Source: Acanthaster planci (taxonomy: Eukaryota; Echinodermata; Asteroidea; Valvatida; Acanthasteridae). From it: a stretch of 64,000 bases of DNA. Shown one piece after another: positions 11,901 to 21,325 of the stretch; positions within the stretch are counted from its first letter, which is position 1, and the number at the start of each line of letters is the position of its first letter. The stretch lies in the NCBI RefSeq assembly GCF_001949145.1, contig NW_019091402.1, positions 1,361,040 to 1,425,039 on the forward strand, written 5' to 3'. Both the position numbers and the translations under genes were made by a program. The notes beneath the pieces were generated by a model that saw only the letters and a program-made list of their open reading frames with translations, made no database searches and had not been told where the DNA came from.

Positions 11901-12151
11901 CCTTGATCCTGCACAATGTAATAAATAACTGAACTGGTTAGCAAAATCGAACAAAGTTAAATTCTATCAGATCAACTACATGTAGAATAGAAATAATCAT
12001 TAAAGATTAACATATATTTCTCTTAAAATGAAAAAACATGGAAACTCACTGAGAAGCAAAGTGAATATAAACTGACCTTTACGATGGCGTCTCTGTTCTT
12101 TGGATCGGACGCCAATTCACGAAGTTGCTTCACTACGGCGCACACATCCAT
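8979..12151 (-). CDS. ARMC1: Armadillo repeat-containing protein 1
   Basis: ARMC1 is a small protein linked to the mitochondrial outer membrane and to mitochondrial distribution. Coding exons in transcript order: 12151-12077, 11908-11834, 11292-11201, 11021-10823, 10403-10287, 9815-9741, 9176-8979. They total 831 nt, or 276 aa (human is 282 aa, from memory), with all phases consistent. The N-terminal armadillo part has VVKQLRELASDPKNRDAIVK, DQGCLPGLVLFLDND and KKELGMLISLQDIM. A Pro/Ser-rich linker follows (TPPSPSPLKE). The C-terminal half, which in this family is thought to take a heavy-metal-associated-like fold, has KAFFLGSTNRKGKVVTLQLN and KVKGVISFTFDLF. The end (PDYLPEDDSP ... SWLSTAASF ... 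SFYW) is the family signature. The gap of 354 Ns is in intron 2; the protein joins correctly across it (VVVAALE-TLQLLADCPSN), so no exon is missing. The first in-frame ATG is used; no upstream ATG was seen in the 5' UTR. Confidence 0.96.
11415..11768. other. Assembly gap (354 Ns)
   Basis: A run of N inside ARMC1 intron 2. The two open frames that span it are artefacts of translating N. Confidence 0.99.
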
Positions 12152-12840
12152 TTTGTTTTTCGTAATGGTAATAGATGCAAATAATGCAGAGCAGATTTCT
12201 GAACAGATCGATCACTTTTGAATTTTTGAGTCGATGAGAATGTACACGTTGTATTGCAGTGCTGCTGTTGTCAGTGCCTGTGGAGAAATACCCTAAACGT
12301 CAACCTGACCATTTGGTAACAAACAATGTCGCCTCACCCCCCCAAAAAAAAGACTGAAAAAGAAAATCTAGGGCCCACAGCCAAAGTCCAAAGACAAAAA
12401 GAGCATAGGCCTACTAGTGCACAAAGCTGACTCAAACAGCGTAAACAAATTGAAGCAGACATTCTCAGACAACGAAATGTACTACTAGGTAGGCCGACCT
12501 AATAAACCAAACGCCACTCTCTGGGTAAAAAAGCCCCTCCCTCAAGGTGGAAATGAAATGTCGCCCTCTACTAAAATCGAACGACGAGCCACCAACACTG
12601 ATCTCTAGCAGTGGCCACCAACCATTAATAACGCAAGACTGCTGCCAACACGTTTTCGACTTTAATTTCACGAATAATTTGAAGCCCAATAACCTGCTCA
12701 AACACATCCCTCTTACAAGTGTCTTCAAACGTTACCACTGTTTCTACATTTTCGAGAAAACTCACGGATAAATTGTAGATTTTGGCCTCAGGAAAAGCAC
12801 ACTCAGGATAACACGCCAATCGCACACTCCGTCCGCACAA
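12152..12840 (-). other. ARMC1 5' UTR with a probable non-coding first exon
   Basis: On the minus strand an acceptor (TTCTCCACAG) precedes 12277, so the coding exon probably extends to 12277. A strong donor (ATCC|GTGAGT) lies at 12766, suggesting a non-coding first exon of roughly 12840-12766. Between them is about 490 bp with no gene that I recognise. Inferred from splice-site shape only. Confidence 0.4.
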
Positions 12841-13000
12841 GTCACTTTCTGTCGAGTCGGCCTGGCAGGGTTTTAAAAATGGCTACCGTGTACGACGAGG
12901 AACGCTGATTGGCTGACGGATATCTCTGTCATATTTGATTGGTTCGCCGGCTTTCCGCACCGTCCCCAATTTGCATAAAACAGCACAAGTCAACGGAAGA
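12770..13000. promoter_or_regulatory. Divergent ARMC1/MTFR promoter
   Basis: A compact region between the predicted first exons of two head-to-head genes. It holds CCAAT boxes in both orientations (CCAAT 12816-12820 and 12966-12970; ATTGG 12908-12912 and 12938-12942) and an octamer ATTTGCAT (12969-12976). There is also a YY1-like AAAATGGC near 12876 and local CpG enrichment (12890-12960). No TATA box is obvious. This composition is typical of bidirectional promoters. Confidence 0.6.
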
Positions 13001-13058
13001 GATCGAATTTAAGTGCTGCGAGTTAGTGAAGTTTTTCTGAATTTTCCCTTTGAAAAAG
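12985..13058 (+). other. Probable non-coding first exon of MTFR
   Basis: CpG-rich sequence just downstream of the CCAAT/octamer cluster ends in AAAAAG|GTAAAC, a good donor at 13059. It would splice to the acceptor before 14209 (AACAGCAG), 12 bp upstream of the MTFR ATG. The left end is a guess. Confidence 0.4.
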
Positions 13059-13339
13059 GTAAACGATTTCTTCAATGATTGTAACAATTATTTAGAATGC
13101 ATTTGTGCATTGATATGCTAGCTTTCTGTGGTACTTTGGTTCTTGTTCGCCAAGAACATTTTAAATCATCGTTACTTTGTTTTGTTCATCTTCAACGCTT
13201 CAACATCAAGTCCAGTGCATGGCGGCGACGCGGCAAGTCGGGGGGGGGGGGATTAGAATCGGGGGTCCAGCTGTACCATGGTTTAGAAAAAAGAGTTCTA
13301 TATACTGACGCCACTTGACACCCTGTTCACAAACCCTTT

Positions 13340-13576
13340 GGGACTGGTCTGAAAAATTCTAAGACGAGGCCTAACAATAGTAACATGCCTAAGGGTAATT
13401 TTCTAAAACGACTTCGGACCTTTTTTCCCCCCCTCCTGACTGCCTGAGTCCTAGTCCTAAATAGACCTTTTCCGGACATGTTAATGCTCTCTGACGGCTA
13501 GTACCAGTAGTCACTGTAGAGAATAATATTGGTGTCCGTAGGCCCTACATGTTATGGAACTCTTTCCCATGGTTGT
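13340..13576 (+). repeat. Dispersed repeat family C, copy 2 (MTFR intron 1)
   Basis: It has the same ordered blocks as 966-1150: GGACTGGTCTGA, TTCCGGACATGTT, GTCACTGTAGAGAATAAT, TGTCCGTAG, TATGGAACTCTTTCCCAT. Diverged, non-coding. Confidence 0.55.
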
Positions 13577-14220
13577 GCCTAGGCCATGTTGGCGGATATG
13601 ATAAATGTTACAGGCCTACCACTGCCTACTGCCTGTATGTGGAGGGTGTTTTTTGCTGGGCCTGTCATGCCAGTAATTTGTAAAGAATACAGTAGGCCTA
13701 TGGGAAATGGAACCTAGGCCTATTAAAGCCTAAAGCTATAAATACTACGTGTACTGAGGCTCTACCCCCCAGAACTGTGGAGTCCAACGTCCGCCCGGCC
13801 CCACAGTTCGGGGGGGGGGGGTTGGTTGCATAAAAAGGGAAAAATAGGCCCAGGCCTATCAATCCCTGAGCAAAAATGGTGTGAGATTGGGGTTCCCCTG
13901 CCCCCATGAACTGTGGGTTCAACATCGGCCGTGGGAACACGCTGGATGTCGAACCCCACCTTCTTACAGCTCTGGGGGTTCCCCCTCACTCCTTATGGAA
14001 TCGAGTTCATATTTTTCTTCTAAATGAATGACAAAATATAAATCATCTCCCTTCAAAACATTTTTACCAATGTATGTGCATCACCAGCACTAAAGCAGTA
14101 AGGTTAAACTTCATTTAGTCTCACCTCACAGTCATGATTAACATTGGCGCATCTGAAATGTTTAAATCCAGGATCACAAAGTAGAACATTCAACTGGGTA
14201 AACAGCAGAATTTGAGGCCA

Positions 14221-17200
14221 ATGTCAGCCCAACCTGTGGACTTGGTGTTGTACATCAGAATGGTGCTGAATTATCTAGGGCTGGAGAGCAACTACAGGGT
14301 AAGACTAAGTCCTCTTAGTTTAGTTCACCGGCAAAAGAAAGACAGCCTGTCAAGATGGCAGCCATGCAAACCCTCTATTGCAGATGTACATGCAAACAGT
14401 TTATCAAACACACCAACCATCTCTGCCCTCATGAGTTGTACTCCTGGGTGGAGAAGCAAATAGGGGTGAAGTGGCTTTCCCAAAGTAACATCATCCAGCC
14501 AGCTGCTGGAGTTGAACCCTGACCCTCTCATTAGGAGTAACAGATCTAGTCATTCGACCACATGGTACTCACCAATTGTGATCAAGTCCGTTCTTTCTTT
14601 TATTTTTTCTCAGGAGCACGTGAATGCTCGTGCTAAGAAAGGTCGTCATAGAAGCTTAGTTCGTCAGATTGGCACATCACTTCCTCTTAAACCAGTCCGG
14701 AGAGTTCACTTCCAGGTGGTTGACACATTCGGGTTTCTCTTGTTTTGGTCACGTTTTCAAGATATTTTGATTGTTATTTGTTTCTAACAACATATGCAGA
14801 GATAAGTGAGTTTACGACCTGTTAAATGGGCAAAAACGTGTTTACATTAGACACCAAAATATTAGCAAAAGTCCAGAAAATCCAACCACCCTCTTGACAA
14901 TTGCGCTGTCATGGTTAAAAAAAAAATTAATATCTGGGTTCCTGTTGCACATGCTATAAAATTAATGCACTTATGGAATGTTTTCCTTTGTAGTACATTG
15001 CCTAGTAACTTAGGTTGTCTGCATTTTTTTGCATTTTTTTGGTCTTGAAATTGCAAGTGTTGTGATGATTTTGAAGTTTGTTTTTCTGTTAGATTGTCAG
15101 TAGGAGGCATTATGCAAGGAGACAGAACAGAACTCCGCAGTTTATTGACGATGAATGCGAGCCAATGTACATCGCCAATTTAGCTGATTTATCATGGATT
15201 GACATTTCTAGTCCTGACAAGAATGTCCGTGGAAGGTACGATTCTTAAGAACAGATTTTAAGATTTCAAGAAAGAAAGATGATCTCAAGTTATGTCCTTG
15301 GTTTGAGAAACGTTAGAGTCACACTTCTTGCTGATGAAAATGATTCTTTCTGTTTGTGTTGACAGAGCTGAGTTAAGACCCTTCGTCAGTCGGAGAAAAT
15401 CCCTCCGAACGCCGCGCCGGAGAACGTGTTTCATTCGCCGGCCGAGAGAGCCCGATATCAGTGAGTTGTCTGACGAACCGTACGCCTCACCGAGTGTGGA
15501 GTCTTTTTCGCGTTCGCTGTGTGCGCTGGATGCGTCGACCCCCGTCTACGATCCGTCGGCTCTGGCAAAGATTGGCCAGTTGGAGGATGAGTTGTCAAAA
15601 CTCCGAGCACAGATCGCACACATTGTGACTTTGCAGAGCCAGCAGCAACCCACAGGTAATCAAATCTCCAAGAGTTAAAGCACTCTTTTGATTCAGTTAC
15701 CCTCTTGGCCAGACTCAAATCCATGGAAATCAGCTGTGTTACCAGGAATGCCCATCAGTCATTGGTGCAGAGGCAGTTGTGGTATATTGCCTTGCTCAGG
15801 GACATACAAGATAGTTGCTTGGATCTGTGCATGTTAGTGCCATACCAGACCAGACTGTTTTCACTGCCTAGTTTGTCAATAAACTTGTTATCACTGCAGG
15901 TGCCACCCCGGCCCCCGTGCCTCCACCACCCCCTGCGAGTGGGGGTCCGCCACCTCCCCCACCACCCCCTCCCCCACCTGTGGCTGCCTCAACTCAGTGC
16001 CTCAGTGTTGCCGGCCAAATCAGACTCGTGAGTTTTATAGTTTAAAGAAACCGTTTCAAAATCTGAAACAGTCAAGTGCAAAACCTGCCGATTCACGTAC
16101 AATTGAATGCTGAGACGAACCCAATGCAGCAGAAATTCCAAGCTATTTGATAAAGCAACATGAGAATCTGAAAACTCATGAAAAATAAGATGAAAATAAA
16201 AGAGAATTTCAACTTTTTCAAGTGAATGATTATAACCATGATGTAATCGTGATTATCGTAATGATAAATAGTGATTCGAAAAATTTAGATGCATTATCAG
16301 TTGAATATTCAGGGCTGAGGACAGAATGAAGTAAATAGCCACCAAACTGTTCACCCTCTCCAGAATCGCGCAAAGAAGGGAAAAGAAGATTCGAGTTCAT
16401 CTATTTCTGATGGAGGCAAGCCCAACATGGCCGATGTCCTAAAAGGTCTTGGCTCAGTCAAGCTGCGGACTGTGGCAAGGTAATGTCTAACGCCACTCCT
16501 ATTGAGGGTTTGCATGGCTGACATCTTGCAGGCCAGGGCTTTTGTTCCACTGGGTATGCACAAAGGAAGTTTTCCTGTGGGACAAAAGAACTGCCTTGCA
16601 AGATGGCTGCCACGCATAGCCTTTACATGTAATTTGTGTGAGTCGCTGCAGAGGAAAGTCAGCTTTTACGGCTTTACATGCAGCGCATAATGGGATAAAC
16701 ATGATGTTTTGCTGGACGCACGACAGAGTGACATCTTAGTACGATAGTATTGCCGTGCCATGATGTGGCTCAGGTTGCATAGACTTTGTGCACAAGATAC
16801 ATACGTTCATTGTTTGGCAACTATACACAATGCGTTAGTTCATGGAGCATCTGACGCTTTGTAGATATTACTGAACAGAATCCACAAGAATCAACTATTT
16901 TACCTCTTCTCAGTGTGTACACTTTAGTCTAAATGATTTACTTTTATTGACAAGGCTTCAGAATAACCTCATATTGTATAGGACATGTACCTAGCAAAGA
17001 ACAGTTGTGGAAAATTACATATTCAAGAAGTTGATTGTCATATCAAAAAAAAGAAGTAGTGCCCTTGAGGAAAATTTCAGGTAGCGAACAGTATGCGATG
17101 TAACTCCTTGCTGTTGTGCGTTCAAATGCATGGGCAGTCCCCTGTTCTTAAGTACAATAGTGATTCACTTATCATAGCTACATGTAGAAGTTTCACGATG

Positions 17201-17741
17201 ACACTGGCAGTGCATATGTTGGTTCTTTACAAACCAGATCGCCTGGTGGAACTCCAATCCGTCAGAAGCCACGGCCGACCACCGCCAACGACGCGGCGGC
17301 GCTGATCGCCCAGGCTCTGAAGAGGAAGTTTGCCCGTCAGAGAGCCGAAGAAAGTCCTGATAACAAGGAGAACAATGTCTGGGTGACGCCGTCACCGAAG
17401 AAGAACAGCCCCAGAAATGCTAGCCCAAAGGTATATTCACTGTTTACTGCATTCATTGAAAAACTAGGGTTTCTGAATTTTTTGTCCCAGAAAATCATTT
17501 GCCAAGTCGTCACATTCAACCAGTGTTTTGGGACGTAGAAATAATTCAGTTAAGAAGTCTGTATTAGACAAACACAGCATTTTCACTAGAGAAAGATTGG
17601 AGCCTGCAACCCTAAGATTTTGACTTATAGGTTTTTTATTTGTTTCCTTTTGCTCTGCAGTTTGGACAGCACTTGCTAAAGCCGACCAAGCTGAGTCAGG
17701 GTACCAGATCCAGCCGCCCGCTTGTTGAAATTAACGTATAG
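14221..17741 (+). CDS. MTFR1: Mitochondrial fission regulator (MTFR1/MTFR2 family)
   Basis: MTFR proteins sit at mitochondria and influence fission and positioning. Coding exons: 14221-14298, 14614-14715, 15093-15235, 15366-15655, 15900-16027, 16364-16479, 17238-17430, 17661-17741. They total 1131 nt, or 376 aa, in phase throughout. Landmarks: HRSLVRQIGTSLPLKPVRRV (about residues 38-57); NLADLSWID; a basic Arg-rich segment (about 118-140); a coiled coil IGQLEDELSKLRAQIAHIVT (177-196); a run of 11 prolines (221-231); PNMADVLKGLGSVKLRTVAR near 267-286; DAAALIAQALKRKFA near 303-317; and the terminal FGQHLLKPTKLS. The order matches vertebrate MTFR1 (about 333 aa, from memory). The extra length is mainly the Arg-rich part of exon 5 and Ser/Pro-rich sequence near the end. 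The symbol stands for the pre-duplication family member; MTFR1 versus MTFR2 cannot be assigned. The gene is divergent from ARMC1. Intron 7 holds a family A MITE and intron 2 holds a SINE. Confidence 0.94.
14346..14385 (+). mobile_element. Half-element of foldback MITE family A
   Basis: Only one arm is present (CAAGATGGCAGCCATGCAAA then CCCTCTATTG). It lies 48 bp after the MTFR exon 2 donor and upstream of the inverted SINE. Confidence 0.6.
14440..14575 (-). mobile_element. tRNA-derived SINE fragment, family 1, inverted
   Basis: On the minus strand the order is a B-box-like GGTTCAACTCC, CAGCAGCTGGCTG, then CACCCAGG, the same as the plus-strand copy at 1945-2262. It lies in MTFR intron 2, just before exon 3. 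Confidence 0.55.
16499..16628. mobile_element. Foldback MITE family A, copy 2 (MTFR intron 7)
   Basis: It starts TTGAGGGTTTGCATGGCTG and ends GGCTGCCACGCATAGCCTTT, with inverted arms that include CTTTTGTTCCAC and GGACAAAAG. It begins about 20 bp after the exon 7 donor at 16480. Confidence 0.75.
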
Positions 17742-18600
17742 CAGTCAGTGACTTGATCAAAGTCATCACGTGAGAAGTGCATGTCATGTTTCAACAATAT
17801 GCAAGGTACCCAGTCATGTACATTTATGACGCTCATGGCTTGACATTTTTACTTGCATTTTGTGCCTTTGAATCCTACACTGATGGCTTTGGAAAAGATT
17901 GTTTGGCCGTTGGCCAAATTTCCCAAGGTCAAAATCCAGAAAATATTGAAAGTGGCTAACCATTTGTGACTGGCTCCACAAAAACGGGAATTATGGGACT
18001 TTTTTCCAAAGTGAGTTACATACAGATTTGAATTGGTTACGTTGTAAGCTTTTCTTTGGTGTAGGTTTGAACCCTGTGGCATTTTGCAATCTGGAGATAT
18101 TTTGATTTTTGCATAATCATATCATACACATACAGAATTACTTTCAGAGATAAAGCCCTTTAAACACAGGAAGTGGAAAAAGAAATCAGCCAAGAAGAAA
18201 GTCTCTTGATACCCATAGCAACAGTTACGTTTCTTGTATAAACTGTGAAAGTATTGATATAATAGAAGCCAATAACCAAGAATTAAAAAATCAGCCTGTC
18301 CACATAAAAAAGCCGGTCATGTGAAATAGCAGTGTCCCTTAATACCCTTTTTCGCAGAGTGGGTCACATTTTGGCAATAGATGGTTTAAATAATTGTGCG
18401 AAATAACGGACCTGATTAAGGACATTTACCCCATCAATGCTTGGTATCAATTCTGACACTGCTCCTCTTTCGACGTGGGTAAAAAATATGAAGCTACGTG
18501 GTTTATTAAAATTTGTACCATGTTCATTCAGTTGATGTTAGGTGGAAAAAAGTCTTACCAAATAAAGTGTACATTAATGTAAATGTTTGTTATTTTTGTA
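17742..18600 (+). other. MTFR 3' UTR
   Basis: About 0.85 kb of AT-rich sequence between the MTFR stop codon and the poly(A) signal at 18561. No gene or repeat that I recognise. Confidence 0.55.
18561..18566 (+). terminator. Predicted MTFR poly(A) signal
   Basis: AATAAA 820 bp past the MTFR stop, followed within 30-40 bp by TGTTTGTTATTTTTG, a good downstream GU/U-rich element. Confidence 0.6.
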
Positions 18601-18604
18601 TATT

Positions 18605-18610
18605 TTTATT
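18605..18610 (-). terminator. Possible PDE7 poly(A) signal (most distal candidate)
   Basis: TTTATT on the plus strand is AATAAA for minus-strand PDE7. If used, the PDE7 3' UTR would be about 6.6 kb and would end facing MTFR, as EIF3I and ARMC1 do. Other candidates in the same orientation are at 19118-19123, 19687, 23547 and 24114, so this choice is open. Confidence 0.25.
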
Positions 18611-19789
18611 CAGTTCCTGTAAGATTTGCTCACCTGTAACTTTTTATGTTTACTTAAATTTGTCTTTGTGCTTCGTGATTCTGAGCTTACAGGATAGAAG
18701 TCAACCTTTAGGCCAGCTGCACTGTCCTGTGCATATATCCCAATGAATTTGTAAAACTTCTCAGCAACCCAACGAACATCAGGTGTTGTGCATGTAGTGG
18801 TTTCTAAAAGTAACAGCGAACAATGCAAATGGCAAAATGACGTCAAGAACAGCTCATAAAAAGTGGCTGTCATATACAAATTGCACGGTGCATGCCCCAA
18901 TTAGCGTCCATCTAGTTAAAGCACAGCCACCAACTTGGTCTTTGCAGGACGCCCCAATTACGTTTGAACTCCTCCCCAAACGAGGGTATTACATTTACGT
19001 GGATGATAATATTCAAATCACTTGGAAAGGGAAAACATGAAAGTGAAATTAGGCTAGGACAGTCCTCCCAAATTCACAGAGACTTACACGATCAGATTTG
19101 GAGGATTTTTAAATAATTTTATTTCTCAGAATAACCTTTTAAAATTGATTTGTTTTCTTAATAGAATATTGAGACATTCATAATAACATTAATAAAAGAA
19201 AATTCAATATACAAAAGACTTTGGCGGGCCTAGTGAAGTTCTTGTCAAAAAAACTATTTGTACAAATGTTTTAACACCAATGCTCATAAATATAGGTAAT
19301 AAAATTTGAATGGAACACCTAAATACATTGAACTTAAGAGGAATAGAATTAAAAGGAGAAAAAAATTAACACGTTGCCATTTACACACTGACTTGAAACA
19401 AAATGGGAAAGAATCTTCTCTACAAAACTGAATGGCCAAAAGATAACTTATTGTTTTCATTTTACAAATACTGCAGTGTGAAGTTATCCTTTTTGACTTT
19501 TTTTTTTAGCCAACTTATTGCAATTAAGAACGGGTAAATGATGCTTTAACTTCACTTACCCCAAAATTGGATACTGTTTTAAGAAACAATTATTGCAAAT
19601 GCATGCAAAATATAAATAAAACTTCTTACAGTGAAATTCTATACAAAACCTTAAAAAGATGTATAGGTGAAGTTAGCCAGTTTCCCGTGCAAAATGTTGT
19701 TTATTTCCCCACAATAACTGCTACAAGAAAGATGGTGTAAAGCAGCTCACTCATGGAGTGATGAATTCAAAACTGTTGCAAAGCGCACC

Positions 19790-19917
19790 TATAGAGGCTT
19801 TACGTGGTAGCCATCTTGCGGGGCACAGCTTTTGTTCCACAGGATATGCACAAAGGAGGTTTCCCTGTGGAACAAAAGAGCTACCCTGTAAGATGGCTAT
19901 CATGCAAAGCCTCTATT
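19790..19917. mobile_element. Foldback MITE family A, copy 3
   Basis: The best-preserved copy. It begins ATAGAGGCTTTACGTGGTAG and ends CATGCAAAGCCTCTATT. The inverted arms carry TTTTGTTCCACAGG and CCTGTGGAACAAAAG around a centre of about 20 bp (ATGCACAAAGGAGG). Confidence 0.85.
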
Positions 19918-21246
19918 CTACTTTGTACACAGTTGGGCTGTGACTAATATTATGGCTATGGCTGATAATGGATACATGTGCCTTGGGAGGCCAGTGGCTA
20001 GGGGTTCTTTCCATATAAAACAGACACGTGTGCTGCCGACAGCCGTAGCCACGACTTTTGGACGTGTCTGTCCTGAGCCCAGCTGTCCAACAATGCAATG
20101 ATACAGTTATCTTTAAAGGGCCTTCTCTAAAATAAAAAAAAAATCTCATCTCTGGCATTTCCCTCTTTCCTTGATCCATTGTCACAACTTTACGGCTCAA
20201 ACAAAAACAATAGACTCTCAAAGGGTGGCTTTCTATGGTAGGGCGGCCATGTAAATCTTCTTACAGTGGCCTGATTTCAGCCTTTTTCCCCCATGATTTT
20301 CAATTACAAATTTGGACCAAACATAAGGAACCTTTTCCTGCATACTCAAAATTTCAGACAAGTGTCAGAGCCCACATACATCTTCAAGATGAAAAATGTC
20401 GAGGTCCCTGTCACCAAAATGGACTCTATACGTGGATTTGAGATTGGAAAACGGACGCTCCAAGCCTAAATGGAGCTGACATTTGAGAAATGGACACAAG
20501 CTACCCACAATAATGTTCCTGGCATGAATCCTGCGATCTGTCTGGTGTGCCCATGCATAAAGCCTCAATAGCCCTATGTACCGATGACGTACAGCAGTGT
20601 TTATAGCAGTGTGTGGTTGGATAGAACAGGAGTCATCGGTGCATACACCCCCCCCCGCACACTGTTATCATAAGCGCACAGACTAATCCTATTGGACATC
20701 ATAACTAGCACAGCATTCATGCGCACATTCTTTAGCTTGACGTGCACATGCATTTGGCAAATCACAACACCCTATTGGTCAATGAGTCACGTAAATCACG
20801 GGTACCACCTGTCCACGAGTGTTGTGCCACCGCAGTAATGGCCTTCTAATTCTGACGGTCAAATTACACCCCGAGTGTGTTCACCTCTGAGTCCAAAAGG
20901 AAATTTTTGGGTAACCATCATTTTAAATCTTCCCAGGAATTACCGTCCACTACTGGAAATGGTGATATTGCACCTTGCACTTTTGTGATTGAATGTAACT
21001 TGTCCATCTGTCATTTCCCCTACTTGTGGCAAACAACGGCCATGTAAGTCGCACCAATAACCCCAGTGTATCCCATAATGCACTGCAGTAAATACGTTGG
21101 CATACCCATGCATCATCTGTACATTGGGCTGCATATACAACATAGCATCACGCGAGACACCTCTGATATAACACAAGACTTGTTTAAAATTACTTCTAGT
21201 GTAAACAAATAATATCGCTGGCATGTCAACTCTTTATGCAAGGTGC

Positions 21247-21325
21247 ATTGACGGAAATCAAGGGAACTTGACGGAAATCAAGGGAACTTGATGGAAATCA
21301 TGGGATCTTGACGGAAATCAATGTA
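21247..21325 (+). repeat. 21-bp tandem repeat, four copies
   Basis: Four near-identical units of TTGACGGAAATCAAGGGAAC. The third has GATGG for GACGG, and the last two diverge at the end. Small minisatellite. Confidence 0.85.
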
